From Bacteroides xylanisolvens XB1A (GTDB lineage Bacteria > Bacteroidota > Bacteroidia > Bacteroidales > Bacteroidaceae): a stretch of 35,109 nt of DNA. Below, piece after piece: positions 9,052 through 17,019 of this stretch. The DNA is taken from the NCBI RefSeq assembly GCF_000210075.1, contig NC_021017.1:5226277-5261385 (forward strand), written 5' to 3'. Each line of letters opens with the position of its first letter. Position 1 is the stretch's first letter. A program made the position numbers and the translations under genes. Below the pieces are notes generated by a model. It saw nothing but the letters and a program-made list of their open reading frames with translations. It searched no databases and was not told the DNA's origin.

Positions 9052-10460
9052 ACAACAGAGCTTTAGCTTTAGATGCCTTACGGGGATATGCAATTATTAC
9101 GATGGTGCTTTCGGCTACCATCGTAACGCATGTTCTTCCCGGTTGGATGAGTCATGCTCAAACGCCTCCGCCAGATCATGTGTTTAATCCTCTGTTGCCC
9201 GGTATTACTTGGGTAGATCTTGTGTTTCCTTTTTTCCTGTTCGCTATGGGAGCCGCGTTTCCTTTTTCCATAAGGAAGCGTGCTGAAAAAGGTGATTCAA
9301 AATTAAAACTTGTTTATGAAGCTGTCAAACGGGGGATTCAGTTGACCTTCTTTGCTATTTTCATCCAGCATTTTTATCCGTATATGTTAAGCTCTCCGCA
9401 AGATATGAGGGCATGGTTGCTGGCTATACTCTGTTTTGTTGTTCTATTTCCCATGTTCATGCGTATTCCTTTGAAAATGCCGGATTGGGCACATACTTCT
9501 ATAAAAGTCGGAGCTTACATGGTTGCTGCTATCATGTTGGCTACCACTTCTTATGCGGATGGAAAAACATTCAGCTTATTCTCCAGCAACATCATAATTT
9601 TGCTGCTAGCTAACATGGCTATTTTCGGTTCTATCCTTTACATTTTCACAATGAATAATCGTTGGATACGTTTAGGAATTCTAATATTGCTAATGGCTAT
9701 GATATTAGGGAGTACAGTGGATGGTTCTTGGACACAGAGTGTATTTAATTATACTCCTCTGCCGTGGATGTATCGGTTTGACTATTTGAAATACTTATTT
9801 ATCGTTATTCCCGGCAGTATAGCCGGGGAGTATTTAGCGGAGTGGATGAAAGCATATCAAAAAGAAACGGATGATTATGCTACATCTCCTTATCGTAAAA
9901 TGAGTATCATGTTGATGATATTATCCGTTGTTATCATCATTAGCAATCTTTACGGCCTATACACTCGTAATTTGGTTGTTAATCTTGTGGTTACTGTTTT
10001 ATTGTTATTAGCTGGCAAGTGTATATTTCTACGTAAAGTGGATGGAATAGCTCTATTGTGGAAAAAGTTGTTTAATGCAGGAGCATATTTACTTCTTCTG
10101 GGTTTGTGTTTTGAACCTTTTCAGGATGGTATTAAAAAAGATCCAACTACTTTTAGTTATTTCTTTGTCACTTCCGGGTTAGCTTTTCTGGCCCTTTTAT
10201 TTCTAAGTATCGTTTGTGATTATTTCCGGTGTATCAAAAGTACTCGTTTTTTGGTGATGTCCGGTCAGAATCCGATGATAGCTTATGTGGTCGGAGATTT
10301 GCTGATTATGCCATTGATTAATCTACTTGGACTTGCTTCATTGCTATCTTATTTTCAACAAAATGCCTGGCTAGGTTTTCTCCAGGGAGTAATCCTTACT
10401 TCTTTGGCTGTGTTAGCAACTATGTTCTTCACTAAAATCAAATGGTTTTGGAGAACATGA
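9048..10460 (+). CDS. DUF5009 multi-pass membrane protein, HGSNAT/NagX-like acyltransferase
   Basis: The ATG at 9048 overlaps the preceding TGA (ATGA, translational coupling) and has a GGGGGGAG ribosome-binding site at about 9036-9043. This gives 470 residues. About ten or more hydrophobic segments are visible. The N-terminus begins LALDALRGYAIITMVL and continues to a loop with PDHVFNPLLPG and WVDLVFPFFLFAMG; this matches the COG4299 family of heparan-alpha-glucosaminide N-acetyltransferase-like proteins. His44 sits where the acetyl-accepting loop His of HGSNAT would be (an approximate alignment by eye). It may move an acetyl group across the inner membrane onto a periplasmic amino sugar or remodel the acetyl state of the imported glycan. 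It is the last gene of this operon; no clear terminator follows. Confidence 0.82.
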   Translation: MNNRALALDALRGYAIITMVLSATIVTHVLPGWMSHAQTPPPDHVFNPLLPGITWVDLVFPFFLFAMGAAFPFSIRKRAEKGDSKLKLVYEAVKRGIQLTFFAIFIQHFYPYMLSSPQDMRAWLLAILCFVVLFPMFMRIPLKMPDWAHTSIKVGAYMVAAIMLATTSYADGKTFSLFSSNIIILLLANMAIFGSILYIFTMNNRWIRLGILILLMAMILGSTVDGSWTQSVFNYTPLPWMYRFDYLKYLFIVIPGSIAGEYLAEWMKAYQKETDDYATSPYRKMSIMLMILSVVIIISNLYGLYTRNLVVNLVVTVLLLLAGKCIFLRKVDGIALLWKKLFNAGAYLLLLGLCFEPFQDGIKKDPTTFSYFFVTSGLAFLALLFLSIVCDYFRCIKSTRFLVMSGQNPMIAYVVGDLLIMPLINLLGLASLLSYFQQNAWLGFLQGVILTSLAVLATMFFTKIKWFWRT

Positions 10461-10665
10461 TTTTCAAAAGAATATTTTCTCGTTTATATTTATGTCTGTT
10501 TTGTAACCCTAGGAAATATTGATCATTTGCAACCGATCCTATTCCTCCAGGATGCCATACAATACATATATATATCATTCCTAGTTTATACATAGTAAAG
10601 TTACTATTCATTAGATACAAACTTCTTTTGATTAGAGGCTAAAGTTATGTTTGATAGATGGCAAA

Positions 10666-10691
10666 CTTTAATTGCAAGCTTGCATTTAAAG
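10666..10691. repeat. 26-bp near-perfect palindrome
   Basis: The central TGCAAGCTTGCA (10673-10684) is a perfect palindrome, and the flanks CTTTAAT and TTTAAAG extend it with one mismatch per arm. It could be an operator for a dimeric regulator or a small hairpin. It lies about 150 bases upstream of the probable promoter for the esterase gene. Confidence 0.6.
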
Positions 10692-10842
10692 ATTGAGATT
10701 AGCTAAAAAAAGTTTACTATGTATGCAAAAGAAGTTTGGACTTCATTGAAAGGAAGTTTTCTATGTATGAACTGGAAGCAGCCACCTTTATCGAAGGTGT
10801 CAATCTCGCACCACAATCAGTATAACAATTAAAAAAAATGAT

Positions 10843-10850
10843 TATCTTTG
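10843..10850 (+). promoter_or_regulatory. Bacteroides -7 promoter box (TATCTTTG)
   Basis: TATCTTTG matches the TAnnTTTG -7 consensus of the Bacteroidetes primary sigma factor. A clean TTTG -33 box is not present at normal spacing. It would start transcription near 10855-10860, upstream of the esterase gene at 10983. Confidence 0.55.
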
Positions 10851-10869
10851 TCGCACTCTAGGCAGAAAC

Positions 10870-10962
10870 ATGACAGAAGGATTAGCAGTGCTAATCATTG
10901 CCAACGTAGCTAATGCAATGAAAACAATAAAGGCAGTGACGGCAAACAAAGGAAAGTGCTGA
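10870..10962 (+). CDS. Possible 30-codon leader ORF
   Basis: An ATG at 10870 opens a 30-codon frame ending TGA at 10960-10962, between the probable promoter and the esterase start. The predicted peptide begins MTEGLAVLIIAN and ends in a basic tail (NKGKC). I recognise no family, and the ribosome-binding site (AGGCAG) is poor. It may be a chance ORF or a short leader peptide. Codons 5-9 contain TTAGCA-G-TGCTAA, a small dyad. Confidence 0.22.
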   Translation: MTEGLAVLIIANVANAMKTIKAVTANKGKC

Positions 10963-10982
10963 CCGCTGCCGGAATTAAATAG

Positions 10983-12059
10983 ATGATGAAACAATTCTTT
11001 CTTTTCACAATGTTGTGCCTGTTCGGCATACAGTTGCAGGCACAACAACTGACGTACTATGATGCGTCATGCTTTCCCCTTTTAGGAAAAGCAACACAAG
11101 ACACAGGGGCAAGATATGAGAGACTACCGGATTCTCTCAAAAACATTTCTCGTTCCCCTTTATGGAATTTGAGTCGTAATTCGGCAGGAATGGCGATACG
11201 ATTTCGTAGTAACTCTACCCGAATAGCGTTGAAATGGGAGAATCTCTTTAACAATCACATGAATCACATGACTGATACAGGAGTAAAAGGACTTGATTTA
11301 TACTGTTGGGAAAGCAACGGAAAGTGGAGATTTGTAAACAGTGCCCGCCCGAATGGAAAAACGAATCAAGCAACGATCATTGCCAATATGCAACCCCAAG
11401 AAAGAGAATATATGCTTTATCTTCCTCTTTATGATGGCCTTGTTTCTTTGTCTATAGGAGTGGACTCGTTATCCACCATCGATCAGCCTTTCATTGATTA
11501 TCCGATCCGCAAAAGGCCGGTTGTATTTTATGGCACCAGCATTCTTCAAGGGGGGTGTGCTTCACGTCCAGGAATGGCACATACCAATATCATATCGAGA
11601 AGACTGAACCGTGAATGTATCAACTTGGGATTTAGTGGAAATGCACTTTTAGACTTGGAAGTGGCCAAAGTGATAGCCGAAGTAGATGCCAGTGTTTTTG
11701 TTTTAGATTTTGTGCCTAATGCTTCTGTAGAACAGATGAAAGAACGGATGGAAACATTTTATCGTATCATTCGTAGTAAACATCCGGATACGCCAGTCAT
11801 TTTTATAGAAGATCCTATTTTCACTCATACGCTTTATGATGAAAGAATAGCTAAAGAAGTGCAAAGAAAGAATGACACATTAAAGGAAATATTCAACCGG
11901 CTAAAGAAAGAAAATGAAAAGAATATCATTTTTATCTCTTCCAAAAATATGCTGGGAGAAGATGGGGAAGCTACAGTTGACGGCATACATTTCACAGATT
12001 TAGGTATGATGAGATATGCTGATTTAGTTTGTCCGATCATTAAGAAAGCAATAAAATAA
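10983..12059 (+). CDS. Secreted SGNH/GDSL-type esterase with N-terminal beta-sandwich domain
   Basis: This 358-residue protein has a signal peptide cleaved near LQAQ (residues 17-20). Residues about 25-170 are the beta-rich N-terminal domain of this family (GVKGLDLYCW). Residues about 175-355 are the SGNH hydrolase: block I YGTSILQGGCASRPGMAHT (nucleophile Ser186), block III NLGFSGNA and the closing DGIHFTDLG (D333, H336). These proteins typically remove acetyl groups from carbohydrates. Two ATGs in tandem (10983, 10986) make the exact start ambiguous by one codon. The gene stands alone behind its own likely promoter and ends at a strong terminator, so it may be regulated separately from the upstream PUL. 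The substrate is not determinable. Confidence 0.88.
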   Translation: MMKQFFLFTMLCLFGIQLQAQQLTYYDASCFPLLGKATQDTGARYERLPDSLKNISRSPLWNLSRNSAGMAIRFRSNSTRIALKWENLFNNHMNHMTDTGVKGLDLYCWESNGKWRFVNSARPNGKTNQATIIANMQPQEREYMLYLPLYDGLVSLSIGVDSLSTIDQPFIDYPIRKRPVVFYGTSILQGGCASRPGMAHTNIISRRLNRECINLGFSGNALLDLEVAKVIAEVDASVFVLDFVPNASVEQMKERMETFYRIIRSKHPDTPVIFIEDPIFTHTLYDERIAKEVQRKNDTLKEIFNRLKKENEKNIIFISSKNMLGEDGEATVDGIHFTDLGMMRYADLVCPIIKKAIK

Positions 12060-12094
12060 TGACGCTATGCCAACAACATGGCGTCATTATTTTA
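12058..12094. terminator. Intrinsic terminator between converging genes
   Basis: Bases 12058-12069 (AATGACGCTATG) pair with 12077-12088 (CATGGCGTCATT) over 12 bp including one G-T wobble, with a 7-base loop. A TATTTT tract follows on the + strand. It overlaps the stop codon of the esterase and sits 16 bases from the end of the converging GH20 gene, so it can serve both directions. Confidence 0.85.
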
Positions 12095-12103
12095 GATCTC
12101 ATT

Positions 12104-14413
12104 CTATTGAATTCCTATCTCACTAACAAACATCCAAGGAACAAGAGTAGAGGCCTTTGATACAGAAGCATTTGCTTGAATCTTAACAAAACGTGCCTTT
12201 GTAGATTCAAAGTCTAGTTGATGTTGGGATACACTGGCTTCTTTTCCCTGTTTTGCTATTATTCTTTCTTCTTTTACACATTGATAATATTTTCCATCAT
12301 CAGAAACAAAGACAGAAATTAAATCCGGGTCCAAGATATTATCACTTATCACCGAAAGGTTAGTAAAAAGTAACTTACTAATGCTCGTTTGTTGTCTAAG
12401 ATCAATGACTGCTTCAAACCCTTTAGGAAAACCTAACCATCGGGCATCGTCAGGACGCGTAGAACCGATAATGCCATCCACTAGCATTGAAGCTCCACCA
12501 TATACATGCATGCGGCTTAACTCTGAATGTAATGTCACAGGTTTAAATGTCGCTTTATTACAATCAACTTTTAAACTCGAAACCTGTGACATTTGATTAT
12601 TCCGATATGCCATAGCTTTCAAAGTTACACTACTATCTATTTTCAATACTCCTTTATATAAATAACTATTTCTATCGGGAAGACTTCCATCTAAAGTGTA
12701 AAAAATAGAATCATTCCCCAGAGTAGAAAGAGAAACTTCCAAATCTCTATTTTTTATATCAACCTTATCTGTAACAGATACATCCAGAATATGACGCGCG
12801 TAGTTATATCCATACAAGTCATATATATCAATGATTTGTGGTAAACGGGATAAAAAATCCAGATAGTTTTTCTTTTCCGGCATTGTCCATTGAACTTCGG
12901 AGAGGGCAGCAAGCCGTGGCAGAATCTGATACTGGCGTATCCGTTCGTTAGGCATATACTCGCACCAGACATTGGCTTGAACCCCTATTATATGTTTTTT
13001 TTCATTATCTGTCAGTCCTTCAGGTAATGGTTCAAATGAATATACCCTTTCTACATTTATATATCCGCCTACCGGTATTTCTTCTTTACTACTATCTAAG
13101 GTCTGGCTATAATCAAAATACATGTGAGTGGCAGGTGCCATGATGACATCATGATTCAATCTCGCAGCTTCTATTCCTCCGGAAATGCCTCGCCATGACA
13201 TTATAACAGAACCATCCATGGGCATTCCTTCCAATATTTCATCCCATCCAATAACTTGTTTCCCTTTAGAATGCAGGTATTGGGCTATTTCTCCCATAAA
13301 ATAGCTTTGCAAATAATCCTCTTTAGAAAATCTGGAATCACTTTTTAAATGAAGCTGTTTAATTTTGCCCTGACATTTCGAACATGCCTGCCATCGCTCT
13401 TTGACGCACTCGTCTCCTCCTATATGAATATATTTTCCGGGAAACAGCTCGCATACTTCATCCATCACGTCTTTAAACAACTGAAGGGATTGCTCATTTC
13501 CTGCACAAATTACATCTTTAATAACTCCCCATCGGTTAGCCACTTTATATTCTTTTTCAATACATCCTAACTCTGGATAGGAAGCTAACACTGCAGATGT
13601 ATGTCCCGGCAAGTCTATTTCCGGAATGATGGTAATATATCTTTCGGCCGCATACGCAATAACGTCTTTTATTTGGTCTTGAGTATAAAAACCTCCATGA
13701 CGTTGATTGTCTGTGGGATAATCATTACCACCTATATAGCGTCCCACCACAGTATTATCACGCCATGCGCCTATTTGTGTTAAAAGAGGACGTTTCTTTA
13801 TCTCCATTCGCCAACCTTGATCGTCTGTCAAATGCCAATGGAATACATTTAAGTTATGCAAAGCCAGGATATCAATCGTTCGTTTCACCATTTCTACATC
13901 CGAGAAATGTCTACTCACATCAAGCATCATTCCTCTGTATGCAAATCTGGGATAATCTTTGATTTCCGTTGCCGGAAAATGAACTTCGGAAACTTCTTGC
14001 ACAGGTATTGATTTAACAAGCGTCTGCATTGCATAAAATGCTCCGGATGGAGTCACAGATTGTATATGAATCTCGGAGGAATCAATATTGATTTGATAAG
14101 CCTCTTTATGGGTATGTTTCAATCCCAGTTCAAAGATGACGACATTTGCTCCTTCTTTCTTATCGCCCTGTTCTACTTGAAGATTGAGGTTGGCGTTACG
14201 CTTTACTGTCGTGGAAAATTGATTAGCGATACCCTTTAACGCTAAATCTTTAAAGAAAATCCGAGTAGCAGAATTCATAGTAAAGCTTCTCTCTGTTTTC
14301 TTTAAACTAATTTGTTGGGGCAATGGAATGACTTTATAAGATGCGTCAGAATATTTCTGCGTACATGCAAAAAGTAAAGAAGAGAATAATAGTGTTATAA
14401 TTGATTTCTTCAT
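12104..14413 (-). CDS. GH20 beta-N-acetylhexosaminidase lipoprotein with C-terminal accessory domains
   Basis: This 769-residue protein has a lipobox at Cys17 (SLLFAC). Residues about 28-150 are the GH20 N-terminal alpha/beta domain. Residues about 155-500 are the catalytic barrel: YRGMMLDVSRHF, FHWHLTDDQGWRMEI, IIPEIDLPGHTSA and HIGGDE with the catalytic pair D334-E335. A chitobiase/Fn3-like segment follows (FYTLDGSLPDRNSYLY, about 560-600), then a discoidin-like C-terminus. It releases terminal beta-linked GlcNAc or GalNAc, probably at the cell surface or periplasm. It lies downstream of the BACON/FISUMP gene, from which it is separated by a hairpin, so it may be read through or have its own weak promoter. 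Confidence 0.95.
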   Translation of the reverse strand: MKKSIITLLFSSLLFACTQKYSDASYKVIPLPQQISLKKTERSFTMNSATRIFFKDLALKGIANQFSTTVKRNANLNLQVEQGDKKEGANVVIFELGLKHTHKEAYQINIDSSEIHIQSVTPSGAFYAMQTLVKSIPVQEVSEVHFPATEIKDYPRFAYRGMMLDVSRHFSDVEMVKRTIDILALHNLNVFHWHLTDDQGWRMEIKKRPLLTQIGAWRDNTVVGRYIGGNDYPTDNQRHGGFYTQDQIKDVIAYAAERYITIIPEIDLPGHTSAVLASYPELGCIEKEYKVANRWGVIKDVICAGNEQSLQLFKDVMDEVCELFPGKYIHIGGDECVKERWQACSKCQGKIKQLHLKSDSRFSKEDYLQSYFMGEIAQYLHSKGKQVIGWDEILEGMPMDGSVIMSWRGISGGIEAARLNHDVIMAPATHMYFDYSQTLDSSKEEIPVGGYINVERVYSFEPLPEGLTDNEKKHIIGVQANVWCEYMPNERIRQYQILPRLAALSEVQWTMPEKKNYLDFLSRLPQIIDIYDLYGYNYARHILDVSVTDKVDIKNRDLEVSLSTLGNDSIFYTLDGSLPDRNSYLYKGVLKIDSSVTLKAMAYRNNQMSQVSSLKVDCNKATFKPVTLHSELSRMHVYGGASMLVDGIIGSTRPDDARWLGFPKGFEAVIDLRQQTSISKLLFTNLSVISDNILDPDLISVFVSDDGKYYQCVKEERIIAKQGKEASVSQHQLDFESTKARFVKIQANASVSKASTLVPWMFVSEIGIQ

Positions 14414-14429
14414 ACGTAAAAATAGATAA

Positions 14430-14467
14430 AAGTCTGCTCTAGTTTTGTTATTAACTAGAACAGACTT
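14430..14467 (-). terminator. Hairpin between BACON/FISUMP gene and GH20 gene
   Basis: Bases 14430-14444 pair with 14453-14467 with one internal mismatch (7 + 7 bp), loop 8 bases. On the - strand it is followed by TTTATC and then ATTTTT, so it can act as a terminator or attenuator ahead of the GH20 gene. Confidence 0.6.
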
Positions 14468-14483
14468 CTTAAGAATTTAACAA

Positions 14484-15902
14484 TTAATATTTAATGCAAC
14501 GTATAGCGTATCCTAAAGTAAATCCTCCTTCTGTTTGCAAAAGGCTACTACTTTCACTGGCATTTAGATTGAATCGTCCTAATCCTTCACCGTAAGTCGT
14601 TGAAGACAAATAGAATACATGGGCTTTTATTCCATCTGGAGCCAAAGTTCCGTCTCCATTTCCATATCCTATGCCATAAGCAGAGAAACCGGAGATATTA
14701 GTCCCCCCCTTATAGTCATACCAGACATTCCAGTTTTCACCAAAACCCGTAACCTTCAGCTTACTTCCAACATCTACCGTATTTGTCCCTGACAGATAAC
14801 TAACTAACGAACTCCATTTTTCATTGGAAGGAATAGTAAAACCTTCCGGAGAAATAGCATCAGCAAAGGCACCGCTCAAATATCCACATGCGACGGCATT
14901 ATATAAAAATCCTGCATCCGGGTTTTCCGGTGAACTAGATTCCCTATAAGCAGCAGTAGTCTTCCATGCATCAGCTCCTGTTATGCCCGTTGCAATGTCA
15001 CTTCCATTGGCTAGTTTTGTAGTCTTCAGGTTATATTGCATCCAATATTGTGTTCCTATTTTTACTATACCATAATTATTGCCACTGGCATCTGTTGCAT
15101 AATAAGGCGCAGTGGTTAACGTTTCATCACTAAGTGCTTCTACTGCTTTTATCTCACCGGAATTGCTAATAGATAAGAACTGGGCAGGAGCGGCCTTTGT
15201 ACCAGCAATATAACTGGATATAGAATTAGCCGATTTGTCAAAGGCCACACTTCCATTATGAATGGGTTCTGAACTTACGTTAAAGACTTCGGTTGGCATA
15301 TCCTCTTCATATACCTGATCCAAAACAGAAACTACAAATCCGCGAGTTAAATCAGCACTATTGCCTACTATTGGATATACGACGATAGCCTGTTTGTCAA
15401 TATTGCCAGAAGAACATAAGTACTCGCGACAGATTTCACCTACCTGCGTATTTCCATCCATCAATTTATATACAAAAGTCTTATCTGTCCCTGTAAAGGT
15501 AGGAACAGTGAAGGTTTTAGGCTTTGCTTCCGGTGCTGGGGCAGCATCTTGTTTTACACGTATACGACTTCTTGCATCATTTAGTTTCACTGTTAATGTG
15601 GTAGAACGCTCTTGTTGGTCTACATTTTCATCCACTACAATTTTTACTGAATTATTTGCTGTGGATACATGGGCCCATGTTTCATCTCCAGTAGTGACTG
15701 AAGCCACAAAAGTATTTTCACTTGCCGTTACATTGATTGTTTTAGCCTCTCCTTCGTAAGTGAAAATCAAATCATCTTGCGGTACAGATAAAATCGTTTC
15801 GTCATCAGTAGCATATTCATCATTATCATCATCACAAGCAACAAATGCAGTTGTGATGAACAAAAGGCATAAAATCGAAAATAAATCTTTAAAATGTTTC
15901 AT
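14484..15902 (-). CDS. BACON-domain lipoprotein with C-terminal FISUMP (Fib_succ_major) domain
   Basis: This 472-residue lipoprotein has Cys23 in the lipobox (TAFVAC), followed by an acidic DDDND stretch typical of surface-exported Bacteroides lipoproteins. Residues about 38-118 are a BACON beta-sandwich (TINVTASENTF, TWAHVS, ERSTTLTVKL). A middle beta-rich region follows. Residues about 283-472 show the Fibrobacter succinogenes major paralogous domain: VKIGTQYWMQYNLKTTKLANG, FLYNAVACGY, PEGFTIPSNEKWSSLVSYL, GFSAYGIGYG, FYLSSTTYG and the closing YAIRCIKY. No enzyme motif is seen. A glycan-binding or adhesin role in the PUL is inferred. It follows the DUF4855 gene by 29 bases. Confidence 0.82.
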   Translation of the reverse strand: MKHFKDLFSILCLLFITTAFVACDDDNDEYATDDETILSVPQDDLIFTYEGEAKTINVTASENTFVASVTTGDETWAHVSTANNSVKIVVDENVDQQERSTTLTVKLNDARSRIRVKQDAAPAPEAKPKTFTVPTFTGTDKTFVYKLMDGNTQVGEICREYLCSSGNIDKQAIVVYPIVGNSADLTRGFVVSVLDQVYEEDMPTEVFNVSSEPIHNGSVAFDKSANSISSYIAGTKAAPAQFLSISNSGEIKAVEALSDETLTTAPYYATDASGNNYGIVKIGTQYWMQYNLKTTKLANGSDIATGITGADAWKTTAAYRESSSPENPDAGFLYNAVACGYLSGAFADAISPEGFTIPSNEKWSSLVSYLSGTNTVDVGSKLKVTGFGENWNVWYDYKGGTNISGFSAYGIGYGNGDGTLAPDGIKAHVFYLSSTTYGEGLGRFNLNASESSSLLQTEGGFTLGYAIRCIKY

Positions 15903-15931
15903 AATATAAGTATTGTTAAGTGAGTAATCTG

Positions 15932-17017
15932 TTATTTTTCACCTCTGATATGTTGTCTTTTCACAACAATGTCGGCAAACCAATTATATAAATCATTGTC
16001 TTCTTTATAGGAAGAAGTTGCCAGGTCATAAACCATGCAGTCTCCAATATAATAAGCTAATGGAATATCATAGAGTGCTCCATATTTTTCATAGGCTTCC
16101 ATGTACTCATGTAGTCTATCCGCTCTATAGTCCGGGCTTTTCTTTAGTGCTCGTTCATCAAACTCGACTTCCAGATACATCCCTTTTTCTTTGGCAAATT
16201 CACAAACTGTCTTCAGGTGCATCGAATCTGGTTTTTGCTCATAAAAGAAATAGTTGGGTTGCTGGTAAGCTACATCAAATTTTAGTTCTTTCCATTCTCC
16301 ATGCCCATCCGACCCCCAATATGGAATCCAATAGAATTTATAACCCAATGAACGCATATATGCGCCTATTTCATTCAAAATTGTCCGGCTATTGGTGGCT
16401 TCTTCCGCTATCCAATAGAACCCATCCAGAGATATATTTTCGAATTGAGCCTTCTTAAAGCGGTCTATCGCATAGTCAATATACCATTTACAAGCATTTA
16501 TACGATCTGCCTCATTAGAGAAATCAAGCTGCCTACCGTTAAGCTCTCCCCAATCTTTTTGGTTAGGGACAGGCTCTGGCAATGTCAGAACAACCTTACG
16601 CGCATGCCGGGGAGCTCCTATTTCTTTTTTTACATCGTCAATACAGCTTTCAATAGCATCCAAAGCTTTACCTTTCTGAAAATACTTATCGCACAAGCCT
16701 TTCCATTCACTTTTCCTAGCGGACATGGGCTCATAATAGGAAGCAAAACTACGCCCTTTTCCATCCTTGAATTCTAAAAATAAGAAGCCGTCAAACATCC
16801 AATGTAAATCACCTTTTTTATCTCTGTAGGCAACATTTTTCATACATTGTTCTTCATTCCATTCTGTCTGGCGATGTGCACCTCCATAGTACATCAGTAC
16901 CATATCGGCTATAACACCATTTTCTTTTATGATTGGTTTCTTTCTACTGCTGGCACAAGAAATAGCCAGCAGTGTCAAGAAAGAAAACATAACCAAACTT
17001 TTGTTCATATAGCCCAT
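15932..17017 (-). CDS. DUF4855 protein (copy 2)
   Basis: This 361-residue protein begins MGYMNKSL with a signal sequence and a probable lipobox (LLAISC). The start at 17017 is supported by an AGAGGAGA ribosome-binding site inside the end of the previous gene; Met4 at 17008 is an alternative. The DUF4855 domain covers residues about 38-350: DMVLMYYGGAHRQTEWNEEQ, FDGFLFLEF, ISLDGFYWIAEE, FYWIPYWGSDGHGEW and LEVEFDERALKKSPDYRADR. The fold is probably a TIM-barrel glycosidase-like domain; the conserved acidic residues in these blocks are candidates for catalysis, but no activity is established that I know of. It is a close paralogue of the upstream gene and starts 2 bases after that gene's stop. 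Confidence 0.85.
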   Translation of the reverse strand: MGYMNKSLVMFSFLTLLAISCASSRKKPIIKENGVIADMVLMYYGGAHRQTEWNEEQCMKNVAYRDKKGDLHWMFDGFLFLEFKDGKGRSFASYYEPMSARKSEWKGLCDKYFQKGKALDAIESCIDDVKKEIGAPRHARKVVLTLPEPVPNQKDWGELNGRQLDFSNEADRINACKWYIDYAIDRFKKAQFENISLDGFYWIAEEATNSRTILNEIGAYMRSLGYKFYWIPYWGSDGHGEWKELKFDVAYQQPNYFFYEQKPDSMHLKTVCEFAKEKGMYLEVEFDERALKKSPDYRADRLHEYMEAYEKYGALYDIPLAYYIGDCMVYDLATSSYKEDNDLYNWFADIVVKRQHIRGEK

Positions 17018-17019
17018 AT

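Larger units (their letters stand above)
10461..10982. other. 522-base intergenic region with palindromes and repeats
   Basis: No substantial gene is visible. A 26-bp near-perfect palindrome (one mismatch per arm) lies at 10666-10691 around TGCAAGCTTGCA. An 11-base arm at 10589-10599 is the reverse complement of 10713-10723, and a 13-base arm at 10618-10630 is the reverse complement of 10726-10738; the order is A-B-A'-B', so they cannot all pair in one simple hairpin. A direct repeat of GTTT(A/T)CTATGTATG starts at 10712 and 10756. A probable promoter and a tiny ORF lie at the right-hand end. No transposase is present. Confidence 0.7.

Noticed and set aside
10461..10982. Insertion sequence remnant
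   Set aside because: Inverted arms exist but there is no transposase fragment, and their A-B-A'-B' order is not that of terminal inverted repeats.
10842..11048. - strand 68-codon ORF in the gap before the esterase
   Set aside because: It lies opposite the esterase signal region and the promoter, has no ribosome-binding site and no recognisable product.
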